From Paenarthrobacter sp. AR 02 (GTDB lineage: Bacteria; Actinomycetota; Actinomycetes; Actinomycetales; Micrococcaceae): a stretch of 64,000 bases of DNA. Location of the stretch: assembly GCF_021538675.1 (NCBI RefSeq), contig NZ_JAJUKH010000001.1:372001-436000 (forward strand), written 5' to 3'. The translations under genes were made by a program, and so were the position numbers. Below the pieces are notes generated by a model that was not told the DNA's origin, ran no database searches, and worked only from the letters and a program-made list of their open reading frames with translations. Positions 27,230-37,377 of this stretch are shown here, piece after piece. The number at the start of each line of letters is the position of its first letter. The first letter of the stretch is position 1.

Positions 27230-27998
27230 AAACCGGTGCCCGCTTCTCCTGGAACGCCTTGAAACCCTCGGCGTAGTCGTCGGTCTTGCAGAGACGGGCC
27301 TGCTCGGTGTTTTCCTCAGCCATGGAGGCCCAGAGGCCCAGGCGTTGGTCGCGGATGTGGGCCACGAGTTCCTTGGAGGCGTTGAAGGCCTGTGTCGCGC
27401 CCGAGGCCACCCGGGAGACAATCGCCCGCGTCTCCTCAAGCAGGACATCGGCGGGCATCGCCCGGCTGAACATTCCTTGTGCCACGGCTTCGGCACCTGA
27501 AATGAGGTCAGCCGTGTAGATGAGGTCCAGTGTGCGGTGCATGCCCAAACGCTCCGTGAAGTACCAGTGCCCACCGGAATCCAGGGTGGCGCCAAGCTTG
27601 GCAAAGGGTGAACCGAACTTCGCGTTCTCCGCCACATATACGACGTCGGTGGCCAAGAGCAGCCCCAGCCCGACACCCAAACACGCCCCATGGGCTGCGG
27701 CGAAAGTGGGAGCAGGAAACGCAGCCATCTTCTTCAACAGCGGCTCCACCAGGCCACCGAGGTATGCTTGCGCGTCATCGGATTCAGGTGTCACTGCGGC
27801 GATGTCGCGCCCGGCGCAGAAGGCCCGGCCCTCACCGCGGAGCAGCAGCGCCCGCACCTCACCGCGGGAGGCGGCGGCAGCAGCGTCGTCGTACGCCTTA
27901 TCCAGTTCGGCAAGCGCGTCCTCGTTGAGCGAGTTCAGCTTTTCCGGGATGTTGAGGACAATTTCGGCGATGCCGTTGGCAATGGAGAGCTCGATCAT
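27219..27998 (-). CDS. paaG: Enoyl-CoA hydratase/isomerase family, PaaG-like
   Basis: 259 residues. Crotonase fold with the oxyanion motif GRAFCAGRDIA (about 58-68) and AAHGACLGVGLGLLLATDVVYVAENAKFGSPFAKLGATLDSGGHWYF. The DSGG in place of the hydratase Glu motif matches 1,2-epoxyphenylacetyl-CoA isomerase (PaaG) rather than PaaF. PaaG rearranges the epoxide to oxepin-CoA. Last gene of the paaABCDE run, 9 bases after paaE. paaF, paaH and paaJ are not in this window. Confidence 0.78.
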   Translation of the reverse strand: MIELSIANGIAEIVLNIPEKLNSLNEDALAELDKAYDDAAAAASRGEVRALLLRGEGRAFCAGRDIAAVTPESDDAQAYLGGLVEPLLKKMAAFPAPTFAAAHGACLGVGLGLLLATDVVYVAENAKFGSPFAKLGATLDSGGHWYFTERLGMHRTLDLIYTADLISGAEAVAQGMFSRAMPADVLLEETRAIVSRVASGATQAFNASKELVAHIRDQRLGLWASMAEENTEQARLCKTDDYAEGFKAFQEKRAPVFKG

Positions 27999-28007
27999 GG
28001 GGACTCC

Positions 28008-29213
28008 TTAGACGTCGAAGTCGACGGTAACTTCTTCGCTGGTGGGGTGGGACTGGCAGGTCAGGACGTAGCCCTTGTCCAACTCGTCCTGTTCAAGGGC
28101 GTAATTCTCATCCATGGTCACCGAACCGGAGACCACCTTGGCGCGGCACGTACCGCACACGCCGCCCGCACACGCGAACGGAACGTCCGGGCGGACCCGC
28201 AGGGCAGCGTTGAGGATGGACTCGCGGGCGTGCGTGGGGCTGGCGACGTCTCCGGTCAGGCCATCGAGCTTGAAGGTGATCTTGTACGTGTCCTGAGATT
28301 CGTCAGCTACCACCGGTCGGCCGGCGTTACCTTCGGGGCGGTCCGGACGGCCGGTGGTGAACAGCTCAAAGCGGATGTGCTCTGGCTCAACGCCGCGGGC
28401 GGCAAGGGTGTCACGGCACAGCTGGACCAGTTCGAACGGCCCGCACAGGAACCACTCGTCAACATCTTCGGAGCGGATCGCGGACGAAAGGAGGGCCTGC
28501 AGCTTCTCGGAATCGATACGGCCTGTCATCAGCGGCGCGATGCGCTGCTCGCGGGACAGGACGTGATGCAGTGCCAGGCGCGAGGGGTACTTGTCCTTCA
28601 GGTCCGCCAGCTCTTCCAGGAACATGACGTCCATGGCGGCCTTGTTGGCATAAACCAGATCGAACGTTGTTTCCGGATTGGCGGCCAGCAATGTCCGTGC
28701 AATCGCGATCACCGGGGTAATGCCCGAGCCCGCGGCGATCGCCACGAAGTTCCCCGGCTCCCCCGCCAGTTCCTCCGGGTGGTTCATGGAGTTCATGACG
28801 TTGTGCTGGACGGCCGCACCGTCCTTCCCGTGGCGTGAAATGAACGCACCCTGCGGGCTCATGACATCCAGGACGTCTCCTGCCTTCAGCTCGGCATTGG
28901 CCCAGGTGGAGAAGATGCCACCCAGGTCCTTCTTGATGGCCACCCGGATTTCGCTGCTGCCGTCCGCGAAACTGCGCGGCTCTGCGCAGATCGAGTAGCT
29001 GCGGCGGACCTCATGCGGCTCCCCGGTTTCATCGGGCAGCGTGGTTCGCAGGGCGACGTACTGGCCGGGAAGGTAGTCATACTGGCCCGCCAGCTCAGCG
29101 GGTACACCGAACGTGACCTCAATGGCATCGTCCGTGAGGCGCCGGACTTCCGCGACGGTCAGGTTGTGGAAAGACGCACGACGGCGGCTGGCCGTCTGTG
29201 TTTCGATGGTCAT
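28008..29213 (-). CDS. paaE: Phenylacetyl-CoA epoxidase reductase subunit
   Basis: 401 residues from ATG 29213 (AAGGAAGC ribosome site, 10 bases after paaD); upstream codons in frame lie inside paaD. FAD-binding RRSYSICAEP, NAD(P)-binding GSGITPVIAIARTLL and a C-terminal plant-type [2Fe-2S] domain with CAGGVCGTCRAK plus a later LTCQSHP cysteine. It passes electrons from NADPH to the di-iron PaaA. Confidence 0.93.
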   Translation of the reverse strand: MTIETQTASRRRASFHNLTVAEVRRLTDDAIEVTFGVPAELAGQYDYLPGQYVALRTTLPDETGEPHEVRRSYSICAEPRSFADGSSEIRVAIKKDLGGIFSTWANAELKAGDVLDVMSPQGAFISRHGKDGAAVQHNVMNSMNHPEELAGEPGNFVAIAAGSGITPVIAIARTLLAANPETTFDLVYANKAAMDVMFLEELADLKDKYPSRLALHHVLSREQRIAPLMTGRIDSEKLQALLSSAIRSEDVDEWFLCGPFELVQLCRDTLAARGVEPEHIRFELFTTGRPDRPEGNAGRPVVADESQDTYKITFKLDGLTGDVASPTHARESILNAALRVRPDVPFACAGGVCGTCRAKVVSGSVTMDENYALEQDELDKGYVLTCQSHPTSEEVTVDFDV

Positions 29214-29223
29214 GGCTGCTTCC

Positions 29224-29778
29224 TTAGAGGACTTTGAAGTAGTCGAACGGTTCCTTGCAGTCATGGCAGACGAACAGCGCCTTGCAGGACGTGGAACCAA
29301 AACGGGTGAGTTCCTTGGTGTTCAACGAGTTGCACTGCGGGCACTTGACCGCCAGGCTCAGGCGCACGGGACCGGAGTGGCCGCCGGCAGCAGCCATGCC
29401 GCTGGGCGGGGCGATCCCGTATTCCTCCAGCTTGGCTTTGCCGGACTCGGTCATCCAGTCAGTGGTCCATGCCGGGGACAACACCAGGTTCACATGGACG
29501 CTGGCGTAACCCTCCCGTTCGAAAGCCTTCCGCAGGTCGTCACCAATGGCGTCCATGGCGGGGCAGCCGGAGTACGTGGGCGTGATGGTGACCTCGACGG
29601 CGATACTGGCCGGGCCGCCGTCGTGCGTTCCCGTCGCAGCAGCCGGGGTGACCTGAACGCCGCGAAGGATGCCCAGGTCCTCGATGGTGAGGACCGGGAT
29701 CTCCGGATCGCAGACTGTGGACGCGATGTCCCAGGCGCGCTGCTCTTCAGTCTTTACCATCGTTGACATTGTGGTCAC
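29224..29778 (-). CDS. paaD: Phenylacetyl-CoA epoxidase assembly protein PaaD
   Basis: 184 residues. N-terminal MIP18/DUF59 domain (VCDPEIPVLTIEDLGILRGV, YSGCPAMDAIGDDLRKAF) and a C-terminal Cys-rich zinc-ribbon-like end (CPQCNSLNTKEL..FGSTSCKALFVCHDC). Needed for iron-sulfur/di-iron maturation of the complex. GTG at 29778 overlaps the paaC stop; ATG 29769 is the alternative start. Confidence 0.9.
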   Translation of the reverse strand: MTTMSTMVKTEEQRAWDIASTVCDPEIPVLTIEDLGILRGVQVTPAAATGTHDGGPASIAVEVTITPTYSGCPAMDAIGDDLRKAFEREGYASVHVNLVLSPAWTTDWMTESGKAKLEEYGIAPPSGMAAAGGHSGPVRLSLAVKCPQCNSLNTKELTRFGSTSCKALFVCHDCKEPFDYFKVL

Positions 29779-30695
29779 CAGCTCGCGCCGGGGTGTTCGC
29801 GGGCCAGGACCTGCATCTCGGCAAGGATGTAACCCAGGAACTCGGAGTGCTTGCCGCGGCGGCCGCCGCCCAGGGACTGCGGGACGCCGGGGATCTCGAG
29901 CTCAGCTTCGGCCATGATTTCGCCGGTCAGGCGGTCGAATTCTGCCCGGAGGCTGGACGGCTGGACAGTGACGCCGGCCTCGGCGAGACGGGTGGTGAGC
30001 TCGTCGTCCTCGAAGATCTCGTCCACGTACGGCCACACCAGCTTGAAGCCCTGGATGATGCGTTTCCGGGACTCGTCCGTGCCACCGGCCAGGCGCAGCA
30101 CCCACTGGGCGCTGTGGTCGCGGTGGTAATCCACTTCCTTAACGGCCTTGGCGGAGATGGCGGCAAGGGTGGGGTCGGTCGATGCGGCGAGCGCCGAGTA
30201 GAGCTCAAACTGGTAGTAGCTCACGATGAACTGGCGGGCGATGGTGACCGCGAAGTCGCCGTTGGGCTGCTCGAAAAGGTGCGCCGAGCGGAACTCGTGC
30301 TCGCGTCGGAAGTAGGCGAGGTCGTCCTCGGACTTACCCCAGGCAGCACCTGCGTAGGTCAGGAACGAGCGGGCGTGTCCCAACTGGTCCAGGGCGATGT
30401 TCCCCAGGGCAATGTCTTCCTCGAGCTCTGGGGCACGGGAAATCCAGTGCCCCAGACGCTGGGCGAGGATCAGTCCGTCGTCGCCAATCCGGAGGGCGTA
30501 CTGGGCGACGTCCTCGCTGGGCTTGACCTGGCCCTTTTTGATCTCAAGGGCAATATCCTCGGGGCGCAGGGCGTTGCCCGGGGTAATGCGGGTGGCGCTG
30601 GCCGAACCGTCACCTGATGCGCCGGCTCCGTGGACACCAACGGAAATGTCGCCATGTCCCTCGATGACGAAGTCAGTAGTCTCTGGAGTGCTCAC
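29775..30695 (-). CDS. paaC: Phenylacetyl-CoA epoxidase structural subunit PaaC
   Basis: 306 residues. Ferritin-like helical protein (DDGLILAQRLGHWISRAPELEEDIALGNIALDQLGHARSFL; EVDYHRDHSAQWVLRLAGGTDESRKR) lacking a complete di-iron site, as usual for the scaffold subunit that pairs with PaaA. The first about 45 residues are an extra Gly/Ser-rich stretch. Overlaps paaB and paaD by 4 bases each. Confidence 0.93.
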   Translation of the reverse strand: MSTPETTDFVIEGHGDISVGVHGAGASGDGSASATRITPGNALRPEDIALEIKKGQVKPSEDVAQYALRIGDDGLILAQRLGHWISRAPELEEDIALGNIALDQLGHARSFLTYAGAAWGKSEDDLAYFRREHEFRSAHLFEQPNGDFAVTIARQFIVSYYQFELYSALAASTDPTLAAISAKAVKEVDYHRDHSAQWVLRLAGGTDESRKRIIQGFKLVWPYVDEIFEDDELTTRLAEAGVTVQPSSLRAEFDRLTGEIMAEAELEIPGVPQSLGGGRRGKHSEFLGYILAEMQVLAREHPGASW

Positions 30696-31069
30696 AGGTG
30701 CTTCACGCCTTCGCTCTTGGTGTAGTACGTTGCATGGCGGTAGTCCTTGCCCTGCGGTGACTCGAAGAAGGAACCCTTGGAGTCGGGATCGCTGGAGGAG
30801 ATCGCCTCGGCCGGGACAACCCAGATGGAAACGCCTTCATTACGGCGGGTGTAGAGATCACGCGCGTTCCGGAGGGCCATGGCCGCGTCCGGGGCGTGCA
30901 AGGAGCCGGCGTGGACGTGGGACAGGCCCCGGCTGGAGCGCACAAAGACCTCCCAGAGCGACCACGGCGATTCCTGGTGCTGCTCCGTGGTGGCCGCGAC
31001 CTTGGGAGCCTCGCGGTTGATGTCGCTGGCGGCGCTGCCAGGTGCTTCGGGGTTTCCGTGGGGAGCCAT
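30692..31069 (-). CDS. paaB: Phenylacetyl-CoA epoxidase subunit PaaB
   Basis: 125 residues. The core WSLWEVFVRSSRGLSHVHAGSLHAPDAAMALRNARDLYTRRNEGVSIWVVP is the PaaB signature; about 35 disordered residues precede it, longer than in enterobacteria. It bridges PaaAC units. Start overlaps the paaA stop by 1 base. Confidence 0.93.
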   Translation of the reverse strand: MAPHGNPEAPGSAASDINREAPKVAATTEQHQESPWSLWEVFVRSSRGLSHVHAGSLHAPDAAMALRNARDLYTRRNEGVSIWVVPAEAISSSDPDSKGSFFESPQGKDYRHATYYTKSEGVKHL

Positions 31070-32064
31070 TATGCTGCGTTCTCTTTCTGTGCTTGCTTGC
31101 GGGTGTACGCCACAGCGGCTTCGCGAACCCAGGCACCGTTTTCGTGTGCCTCACGGCGGCGCTCGATGCGCTGCGAGTTGCAGGGACCGCGGCCGGCCAG
31201 GACTTCCTTGAACTCGTTCCAGTCCAGGGGTCCGTGTTCCCACTTCTTGGTTTCTTCGTTGAAACGGATGTCCTTGTCAGGCAGCGTCAGGCCGAGGACC
31301 CGGACCTGTTCCACCATCATGCCTACGAACCGGCTGCGCAGCTCGTCATTGCTGAAGCGCTTGATGTTCCAGGCCATTGACTGCTTGGAGTTGGGGGAAT
31401 CCTCATCCGGCGGGCCGAACATCATCAGCGACGGCGCGTACCAGCGGTTCACTGCGTCCTGGGCCATCTGCTTCTGCGCAGGCGTGCCGTTGGAGAGTTC
31501 CAGCAGGATCTCGAAACCCTGGCGCTGGTGGAATGACTCTTCCTTGCAGATGCGCACCATTGCGCGACCGTAAGGACCGTACGAGGCGCGGCAAAGGGGC
31601 ACCTGGTTGCAGATGGCGGCACCATCCACAAGCCATCCGATGGCTCCCATGTCGGCCCAGGAAATCGTGGGGTAGTTGAAGATGGACGAGTACCGGGCCT
31701 TCCCGGCGATGAGGTCTTCCATCATCTGGTCCCGGGACTGGCCCAAGGTCTCAGCGGCGGAGTAAAGGTACAGGCCGTGGCCCGCCTCGTCCTGGACTTT
31801 GGCCATGAGGATGGACTTGCGCTTCAGGCTCGGTGCCCGCGTGATCCAGTTGGCTTCGGGCTGCATGCCAATGATTTCCGAGTGTGCGTGCTGCGAGATC
31901 TGGCGCAGCAGGGTCTTGCGGTAAGCCGCAGGCATCCAGTCGCGCGGCTCGATGCGCGAGTCCTCCGAAATGATGCGATCAAAATACGCCTGTCCGGCTG
32001 CCTCCCGCTCCTGCTCTTCCGGGGACAGCTCAGCGGGCACTGACTGCAGATTCTGCGATGCCAT
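31069..32064 (-). CDS. paaA: Phenylacetyl-CoA epoxidase catalytic subunit PaaA
   Basis: 331 residues from ATG 32064, chosen for the TTAGGAGCAACC ribosome site and because the promoter and operator lie just upstream; the longer open frame runs through the promoter and the PhoD gene. Two EXXH di-iron motifs ([20 protein letters not shown] and [13 protein letters not shown]) mark the oxygen-activating subunit that epoxidises phenylacetyl-CoA. First gene of paaABCDE-paaG. Confidence 0.95.
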   Translation of the reverse strand: MASQNLQSVPAELSPEEQEREAAGQAYFDRIISEDSRIEPRDWMPAAYRKTLLRQISQHAHSEIIGMQPEANWITRAPSLKRKSILMAKVQDEAGHGLYLYSAAETLGQSRDQMMEDLIAGKARYSSIFNYPTISWADMGAIGWLVDGAAICNQVPLCRASYGPYGRAMVRICKEESFHQRQGFEILLELSNGTPAQKQMAQDAVNRWYAPSLMMFGPPDEDSPNSKQSMAWNIKRFSNDELRSRFVGMMVEQVRVLGLTLPDKDIRFNEETKKWEHGPLDWNEFKEVLAGRGPCNSQRIERRREAHENGAWVREAAVAYTRKQAQKENAA

Positions 32065-32080
32065 GGTTGCTCCTAATAAA

Positions 32081-32103
32081 TTACCGACCGTTCGTTCAGA
32101 ATA
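32081..32103. promoter_or_regulatory. PaaR-type operator at the paaA promoter
   Basis: A TTACCGA...CG...TCAG imperfect palindrome. It matches the sites before paaI (54120-54141) and paaZ (59602-59623), overlaps the paaA -10 hexamer and start of transcription, and so fits repression by the TetR protein encoded at 56035. Confidence 0.75.
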
Positions 32104-32127
32104 TGCGGAGCGGGTGTTTTCAGTCAA
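32098..32127 (-). promoter_or_regulatory. paaA promoter
   Basis: On the minus strand: -35 TTGACT (32127-32122), 18-base spacer, -10 TATTCT (32103-32098), 34 bases before ATG 32064. The operator begins inside the -10. Confidence 0.75.
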
Positions 32128-32178
32128 GGTCCACTTCCAACTCACCTGCCGTTCACTGGGACTGGCCACAGTGGGACA

Positions 32179-33834
32179 ATGACTGACTTCACACGCCGCA
32201 CCCTGGTCAAGACCTCCCTCGCAGGCCTCACGCTCGCGGGCCTCGCCAGCGGAACCTCTCCGGCCTACGCCGCCATCCCCCTGGTCCGCAAAAGGCTCAC
32301 ACTCCCCACCGGCATTGCCACCGGCGACGTCACCACCGACTCCGCCGTCCTCTGGTCCCGCGCCTCCGGCCCCGGCCGAATGACAGCCACCCTCAAGGCC
32401 GTGGACAGCGCAGGAGAAATACTTCGCGGACGCTACGGCTTCAGCCGCACCCTGAGGGGCCCGCTGGCCACCGACGCAAGCGACTTCACCGCCAAAATCC
32501 AAGCCACCGACCTTCCCGCGGGTACGCGGTTCGCGGTGGAACTCACTTTCGAAGACGAGAACGGGCCCGGCGAAGCGGTCCGCGGTACGTTCAGCACGGC
32601 ACCCGGAGCAACGAACGGAAAGAACGACGGCGGCGCTGAAGCCGCCCGCGGAGGCGGCAGCCCGTCGTCGTACCCCCAAACGTTCGTATGGACCGGCGAT
32701 ACCGCCGGCCAAGGCTGGGGCATCAACGAAGACCTCGGCGGCATGCGCGGCTACAAAGCCATGCACGCCACCAAACCGGACTTCTTCATCCACTCCGGCG
32801 ACACCATCTACGCCGACGGTCCCATCACAGCCACCGCCACCGAAAAAGACGGCCAGGTGTGGCGGAACATCGTCACCGAAGAAGTGTCCAAAGTGGCCGA
32901 AACCCTCAAGGAATTCCGGGGCCGGCACCGCTACAACTCACTGGACGCCAACATGCGCGCCATGTTCGCCGACGTCCCGGTCATCGCGCAATGGGACGAC
33001 CACGAAACCCACAACAACTGGTACCCCGGACAAATCCTGGACGACGCCCGCTACACAGAACGGAACGTCAACACCCTTGCCGCCAGGGGCCGCCAAGCAT
33101 GGCAGGAGAACATGCCGATCGCCGACGCCGCTGCACTCTGGCGTCCCGGGAAGGTGGACGCCGGCCAATACCAGCCCGCGCGCATCTACCGCAGGATTTC
33201 GCGCGGCCCCCAGCTGGACATCTTCTGCCTGGACATGCGCACCTTCAAGTCCCCCAACACCGACGGCAAGGAACCGTACACCACCAACATCCTGGGCCAG
33301 GAGCAGGTGGACTGGCTGATCAAGGAGGTCCGCAAGTCCAAGGCAACATGGAAAGTCATCGCGGCCGACCTGCCGCTGGGCATCATCGTCCCTGACGGCG
33401 CCGTGAACCAGGAAAGCCTGTCCAACCGTGACAACGGGGCGCCGCTGGGCCGCGAGCTGGAGATCGCCGGCGTGCTCAGCGCCTTCAAGAAACATGGCGT
33501 AAAGAACACAGTGTGGCTCACCGCTGACGTCCACTACTGCGCCGCGCACCACTACTCACCCGAACGCGCATCCTTCACCGACTTCGACCCCTTCTGGGAG
33601 TTCGTTGCCGGCCCCATCAATGCGGGTTCGTTCGGTCCCAACGACATGGACGGAACGTTCGGGCCCGAAGTGGTGTTCTCCAAAGCCGGGCGATTCCCCG
33701 GCGAGTCACCGCGCGATGGCGAGAACCAGTACTTCGGACACGTCGAAATCGCCAACGACGGTGTCTTCACCGTGAGCCTGCGCAACGCCCTGGGCGCAGT
33801 GCTGTATTCGAAAGCCCTCACGCCACAGCGCTGA
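32179..33834 (+). CDS. phoD: PhoD-like alkaline phosphatase/phosphodiesterase, Tat-exported
   Basis: 551 residues. The N-terminus carries a twin-arginine signal ([20 protein letters not shown]), so it folds with metal in the cytoplasm before export. An N-terminal fibronectin-like domain ([21 protein letters not shown]) precedes the catalytic domain: [27 protein letters not shown] and [15 protein letters not shown] give the usual Ca/Fe ligands. Releases phosphate from phosphodiesters such as teichoic acids or nucleic acids. Divergent from paaA. Ribosome site GGGACA. Confidence 0.9.
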   Translation: MTDFTRRTLVKTSLAGLTLAGLASGTSPAYAAIPLVRKRLTLPTGIATGDVTTDSAVLWSRASGPGRMTATLKAVDSAGEILRGRYGFSRTLRGPLATDASDFTAKIQATDLPAGTRFAVELTFEDENGPGEAVRGTFSTAPGATNGKNDGGAEAARGGGSPSSYPQTFVWTGDTAGQGWGINEDLGGMRGYKAMHATKPDFFIHSGDTIYADGPITATATEKDGQVWRNIVTEEVSKVAETLKEFRGRHRYNSLDANMRAMFADVPVIAQWDDHETHNNWYPGQILDDARYTERNVNTLAARGRQAWQENMPIADAAALWRPGKVDAGQYQPARIYRRISRGPQLDIFCLDMRTFKSPNTDGKEPYTTNILGQEQVDWLIKEVRKSKATWKVIAADLPLGIIVPDGAVNQESLSNRDNGAPLGRELEIAGVLSAFKKHGVKNTVWLTADVHYCAAHHYSPERASFTDFDPFWEFVAGPINAGSFGPNDMDGTFGPEVVFSKAGRFPGESPRDGENQYFGHVEIANDGVFTVSLRNALGAVLYSKALTPQR

Positions 33835-33855
33835 CTCCCTGCGAGGAGCCGGCCA

Positions 33856-33913
33856 GCCCAACCAGGGAGCAGCCCGCGCGTACAAAATGCGCTCGCCTGC
33901 TGCCTGGTTGGGC
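33856..33913. repeat. Long inverted repeat between phoD and the hybrid kinase
   Basis: 33856-33872 pairs with 33897-33913 over 17 bases with one mismatch (GCCCAACCAGG core); the 24-base centre can pair further (GCGC/GCGC). It starts 21 bases after the phoD stop and has no T-run. It may be a terminator, RNA-stability hairpin or protein site. Confidence 0.65.
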
Positions 33914-33996
33914 ATGTACGGCGTATGCTCTCCTCAGCGCAAAGGCAAGACGCGTTGTTCGCTTTTGGTGGGGCCACTTTCGAAGGCAGGGGTTCA

Positions 33997-36900
33997 GTGG
34001 CAGGAGTGAAGCACGGGGTTCTTCAGGAGCGCTCGTTCGGGCGGCAGGGATGGCCACTCTTTCTGGTGCCCGTCGCTTTGTGTTTGACATTGCTGGTTGT
34101 CGGTTTGGCCAGCGGAGCAGGCACGACGACGGCGCAACTCGCCGGCGATCTGGCCATCCTTCTCGCTGTACTCACCGCGCTGACCACCCACACCCGCGCC
34201 GTACTCAAAAAGCGCGGCAACACCCTGGGCCAATGGCTCGTGGTGGCCGGTCTGGCGCTCTGGTCCGCCGGCCAGGCCGTGTGGACCGTCAACGGCATCA
34301 CGCTCAACCACGACTACCCTTTCCCGTCCCTCGCCGACATCGGCTTTGTTTGGTACGCGCTCCCTGTTTCCGTTGGCTTGGTGCTGCTGCTCCGCAGCCA
34401 AGGGCTGCGGCTCCCCCTGCGCCGGACCATTCTGGACGCCGGCGTCGTAGCGAGTTCCACCTTCTTCATCGCATGGAGCTCTGTTCTGGGGCCTTTGGCG
34501 GCCGACAAAGACCCGGATGCCTTCGCCCGCGCGACTCAGATGGCCTACCCTATTGCCGACGTCCTGATGGTGTCAGTGGTAATCGTCCTGACCATGAGGG
34601 CCGCCCGCGGTCGCAGGCTGCCTTGGCTGAGCATGGGACTCGGGTTCTGGATCCTGGCCATTACCGACCTGGCATACATGCGCTTCACCCTGGAAGGCAT
34701 CACGGGTGTCACCGGATCCCCCCTGGCCCTGGGGTGGGTGCTCGCCTTCCTTCTGGTAGGACTCAGCCCGCTGCTCCCCGAAAACACCAGCATGCGGAAG
34801 GACGGCCGCATCTACGCTGCGGCGTTGGAACTCCTCCCCTACCTGCCCGTCTTCAGCGCAGTGTTCTTCTCCCGCAGCCGCCCCATTGGCGAGGACCCCA
34901 TCCTGTTGGTCACAGGCCTCGTGGTGGTGGGCTTCGTGATCGTGCGGCAGGTGCTGATCGTCGTCGAAAATGTGACCCTGACCCGGGACCTTGAAACGAA
35001 GGTAGCCCAGCGCACGGCGGAACTTGAAGGCCTCGGCGCGATCGTCAACTCCTCAGGCGATGCCATCATTGGCGAGACCCCCGACGGAGTAATCACCAGC
35101 TGGAACCCCGGCGCCGAACGTATCTTCGGCTACCCGGCCTCCGAAGCACTGGGCCGGAAAGGCGACTTCTTTGTTCCACGGCACCTGGTGGACACAGAGC
35201 GCATGACCTTCGAAAACACCGCGCAAAGCGGCGAAGTGCACAACTATGAATCCCTCCGCCTCCGCGGCGACGGCACCACCATCCCCGTCTCGGTGACCCT
35301 GTCCCCCATCCGCAGCGAGTCCGGTATCCGGGGCGTCGCAACCATTTCACGGGACATCACCGAACGCCGTGCCGCCGAAGCCGAACTGCTCGCGGCGCGC
35401 GAAGCCGCCCTGGAAGCCAGCCGCCTCAAATCAGAGTTCCTGGCCACCATGAGCCACGAAATCAGGACGCCCCTCAACGCCGTGATCGGGCTGACGTCCC
35501 TCATGATGGACACTCCCCTCAGCGAGGGACAACGGCAGTACGCCCAGGGCGTGAAGAGCGCCGGCGAGGTCCTCCTGACCCTCATCAACGACATCCTGGA
35601 CTTCTCCAAACTGGAGGCAGGAAAGGTGGACCTGGACGTCAATGCGTTCGACCCCCGGGCCTTGGTGGACGAAGTGGCCGGACTAGTCGCAGAAGCCGCC
35701 CAGGCCAAGAACCTGGAACTCATCTCCTACTGCCACCCTGCCGTTCCGGAACGGCTCATGGGCGACGCCGGACGCATCCGGCAAATCCTGGTAAACCTCG
35801 CCTCCAACGCGGTGAAGTTCACCCCGGCCGGTGAAGTGGAAATCCAGGTCTCGGTCCTCAGCGAAGACAAGGACAAAGCCTCACTCCGCTTCGAAGTCCG
35901 GGATACAGGAATAGGCATCAGCGCCGAAGACCACCACAAACTGTTCCAATCCTTCGCCCAAGCGGACGCCTCAACCACGCGCCGCTACGGTGGTACCGGC
36001 CTGGGCCTGGCCATCTCACGCCGGCTCACGGAGGTCATGGGCGGGGAAATCGGCCTCGACAGCGAGCCCGGAAACGGCAGCAAATTCTGGTTCGTGCTGG
36101 ACCTGCCCATCGGGCCCCCGGCGTCGGACACCGCTGCCCTGCCCGCCTCCCTCTCAGGCCGCAAGGTACTGGTGGTCGACGACAACGCCACCAACCGCCT
36201 CGTGCTGGAAACCCAGCTGGCCAGTTGGGGAATGATGCCCGTCGCCGTGCCCGACGCCGCCAGCGCCATCCGCGAATACCGGTCGGCCATCTCAGCCTCC
36301 GAACCCTACGACATTGCCGTGGTAGACATGTGCATGCCGGACACCGATGGACTGGAACTCGCGCGACAAATCAACCATGAAAGCAATGGTTCCGGCGGTC
36401 CCGGCATCATCCTGCTGACCTCCACCATGATGGTGGACAGGCAAGACCTCGTCGCGGCCGGGATCCGGGAATACCTCACCAAGCCCGTGCGCAGCTCCGA
36501 GTTCTACAACCGGATCCTGCGGGTCATGTCCACCAGGACAACGGGCGCAGCTTCCCCGGCCGCCCCCTCCAATGCAGCTGCGGCATCGCCGTCCCAGGAG
36601 CACCGGGCCGGCAGGCTCCTGGTGGCAGAAGATAACCAGGTCAACCAACTCGTGGCACGCGGCATGGCCAACAGGCTCGGCTACGACGTTGACATCGTCG
36701 AAGACGGCGCCCAAGCTGTCGAAGCAGCGCTCACCGGCGCCTACGCCGCCGTCCTCATGGACTGCCACATGCCCGTCATGGACGGCTTCGACGCAACCAA
36801 AGCCATCCGTTTACGCATGGGCCACGATTCCCGGATCCCCATCATCGCCATGACCGCCGGGGCACTGAATGAGGACCGCGAACGCTGCTTCGCCGCCGGC

Positions 36901-37377
36901 ATGGACGACTACGTCAGCAAACCCGTAGACCTGGACACCTTGCGGGAAGTCCTCGGCCGCTGGGTGCCGGACGCCGAACACCTGCAGGCGGCGGCAGCAC
37001 CGCCGTCGAACGCTGTTGTCCTGGATGAGCAACGGCTGCAGATCCTCCGCGAACTCGGACCCGAAGATGGTCTGGGCCTGCTGCCCGACGCGATCAAGGC
37101 ATTCAGGGAGGACGCGCAAGGCGCCCTGGAAAAGCTCCAATCCGGCCTGGACGCCGGACAAGCCGCTGCCGTGGAGGCAGCCGCCCACAAACTCGCCGGT
37201 GCAGCAGCAAACATTGGTGCGGTTGGCGCAGCGGATCTTTGCAGGAACCTGGAGCGGCTCGGGCGGGATGCCGGCCCTGACATCGCTGCTACCGGACCAG
37301 GGCTTCTGGTCGAACTCAGGGCGGAACTCGCCCGGGTCAATGATGCCCTTGGGCGCACACTCTTGGGAGCTCCATGA
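33997..37377 (+). CDS. Membrane hybrid histidine kinase: PAS-HisKA-HATPase-REC-REC-HPt
   Basis: 1126 residues from GTG 33997, chosen for AGGGG 5 bases upstream; ATG 33925 has no ribosome site. About eight to nine membrane helices (about 18-320) form an integral sensor with a long [14 protein letters not shown] exit helix. A PAS domain follows ([35 protein letters not shown]), then HisKA with [14 protein letters not shown] (His487), HATPase with [12 protein letters not shown], two receiver domains (VLVVDDN.. Asp777; LLVAEDN.. Asp922) and an HPt domain ([10 protein letters not shown], His1064). A full phosphorelay in one protein; stimulus unknown. It overlaps the GGDEF regulator by 4 bases. Confidence 0.88.
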   Translation: MAGVKHGVLQERSFGRQGWPLFLVPVALCLTLLVVGLASGAGTTTAQLAGDLAILLAVLTALTTHTRAVLKKRGNTLGQWLVVAGLALWSAGQAVWTVNGITLNHDYPFPSLADIGFVWYALPVSVGLVLLLRSQGLRLPLRRTILDAGVVASSTFFIAWSSVLGPLAADKDPDAFARATQMAYPIADVLMVSVVIVLTMRAARGRRLPWLSMGLGFWILAITDLAYMRFTLEGITGVTGSPLALGWVLAFLLVGLSPLLPENTSMRKDGRIYAAALELLPYLPVFSAVFFSRSRPIGEDPILLVTGLVVVGFVIVRQVLIVVENVTLTRDLETKVAQRTAELEGLGAIVNSSGDAIIGETPDGVITSWNPGAERIFGYPASEALGRKGDFFVPRHLVDTERMTFENTAQSGEVHNYESLRLRGDGTTIPVSVTLSPIRSESGIRGVATISRDITERRAAEAELLAAREAALEASRLKSEFLATMSHEIRTPLNAVIGLTSLMMDTPLSEGQRQYAQGVKSAGEVLLTLINDILDFSKLEAGKVDLDVNAFDPRALVDEVAGLVAEAAQAKNLELISYCHPAVPERLMGDAGRIRQILVNLASNAVKFTPAGEVEIQVSVLSEDKDKASLRFEVRDTGIGISAEDHHKLFQSFAQADASTTRRYGGTGLGLAISRRLTEVMGGEIGLDSEPGNGSKFWFVLDLPIGPPASDTAALPASLSGRKVLVVDDNATNRLVLETQLASWGMMPVAVPDAASAIREYRSAISASEPYDIAVVDMCMPDTDGLELARQINHESNGSGGPGIILLTSTMMVDRQDLVAAGIREYLTKPVRSSEFYNRILRVMSTRTTGAASPAAPSNAAAASPSQEHRAGRLLVAEDNQVNQLVARGMANRLGYDVDIVEDGAQAVEAALTGAYAAVLMDCHMPVMDGFDATKAIRLRMGHDSRIPIIAMTAGALNEDRERCFAAGMDDYVSKPVDLDTLREVLGRWVPDAEHLQAAAAPPSNAVVLDEQRLQILRELGPEDGLGLLPDAIKAFREDAQGALEKLQSGLDAGQAAAVEAAAHKLAGAAANIGAVGAADLCRNLERLGRDAGPDIAATGPGLLVELRAELARVNDALGRTLLGAP

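Noticed and set aside
32065..32928. N-terminal extension of paaA by about 290 codons
   Set aside because: It would run through the paaA promoter/operator and phoD; the ATG at 32064 has a proper ribosome site and matches the family start.
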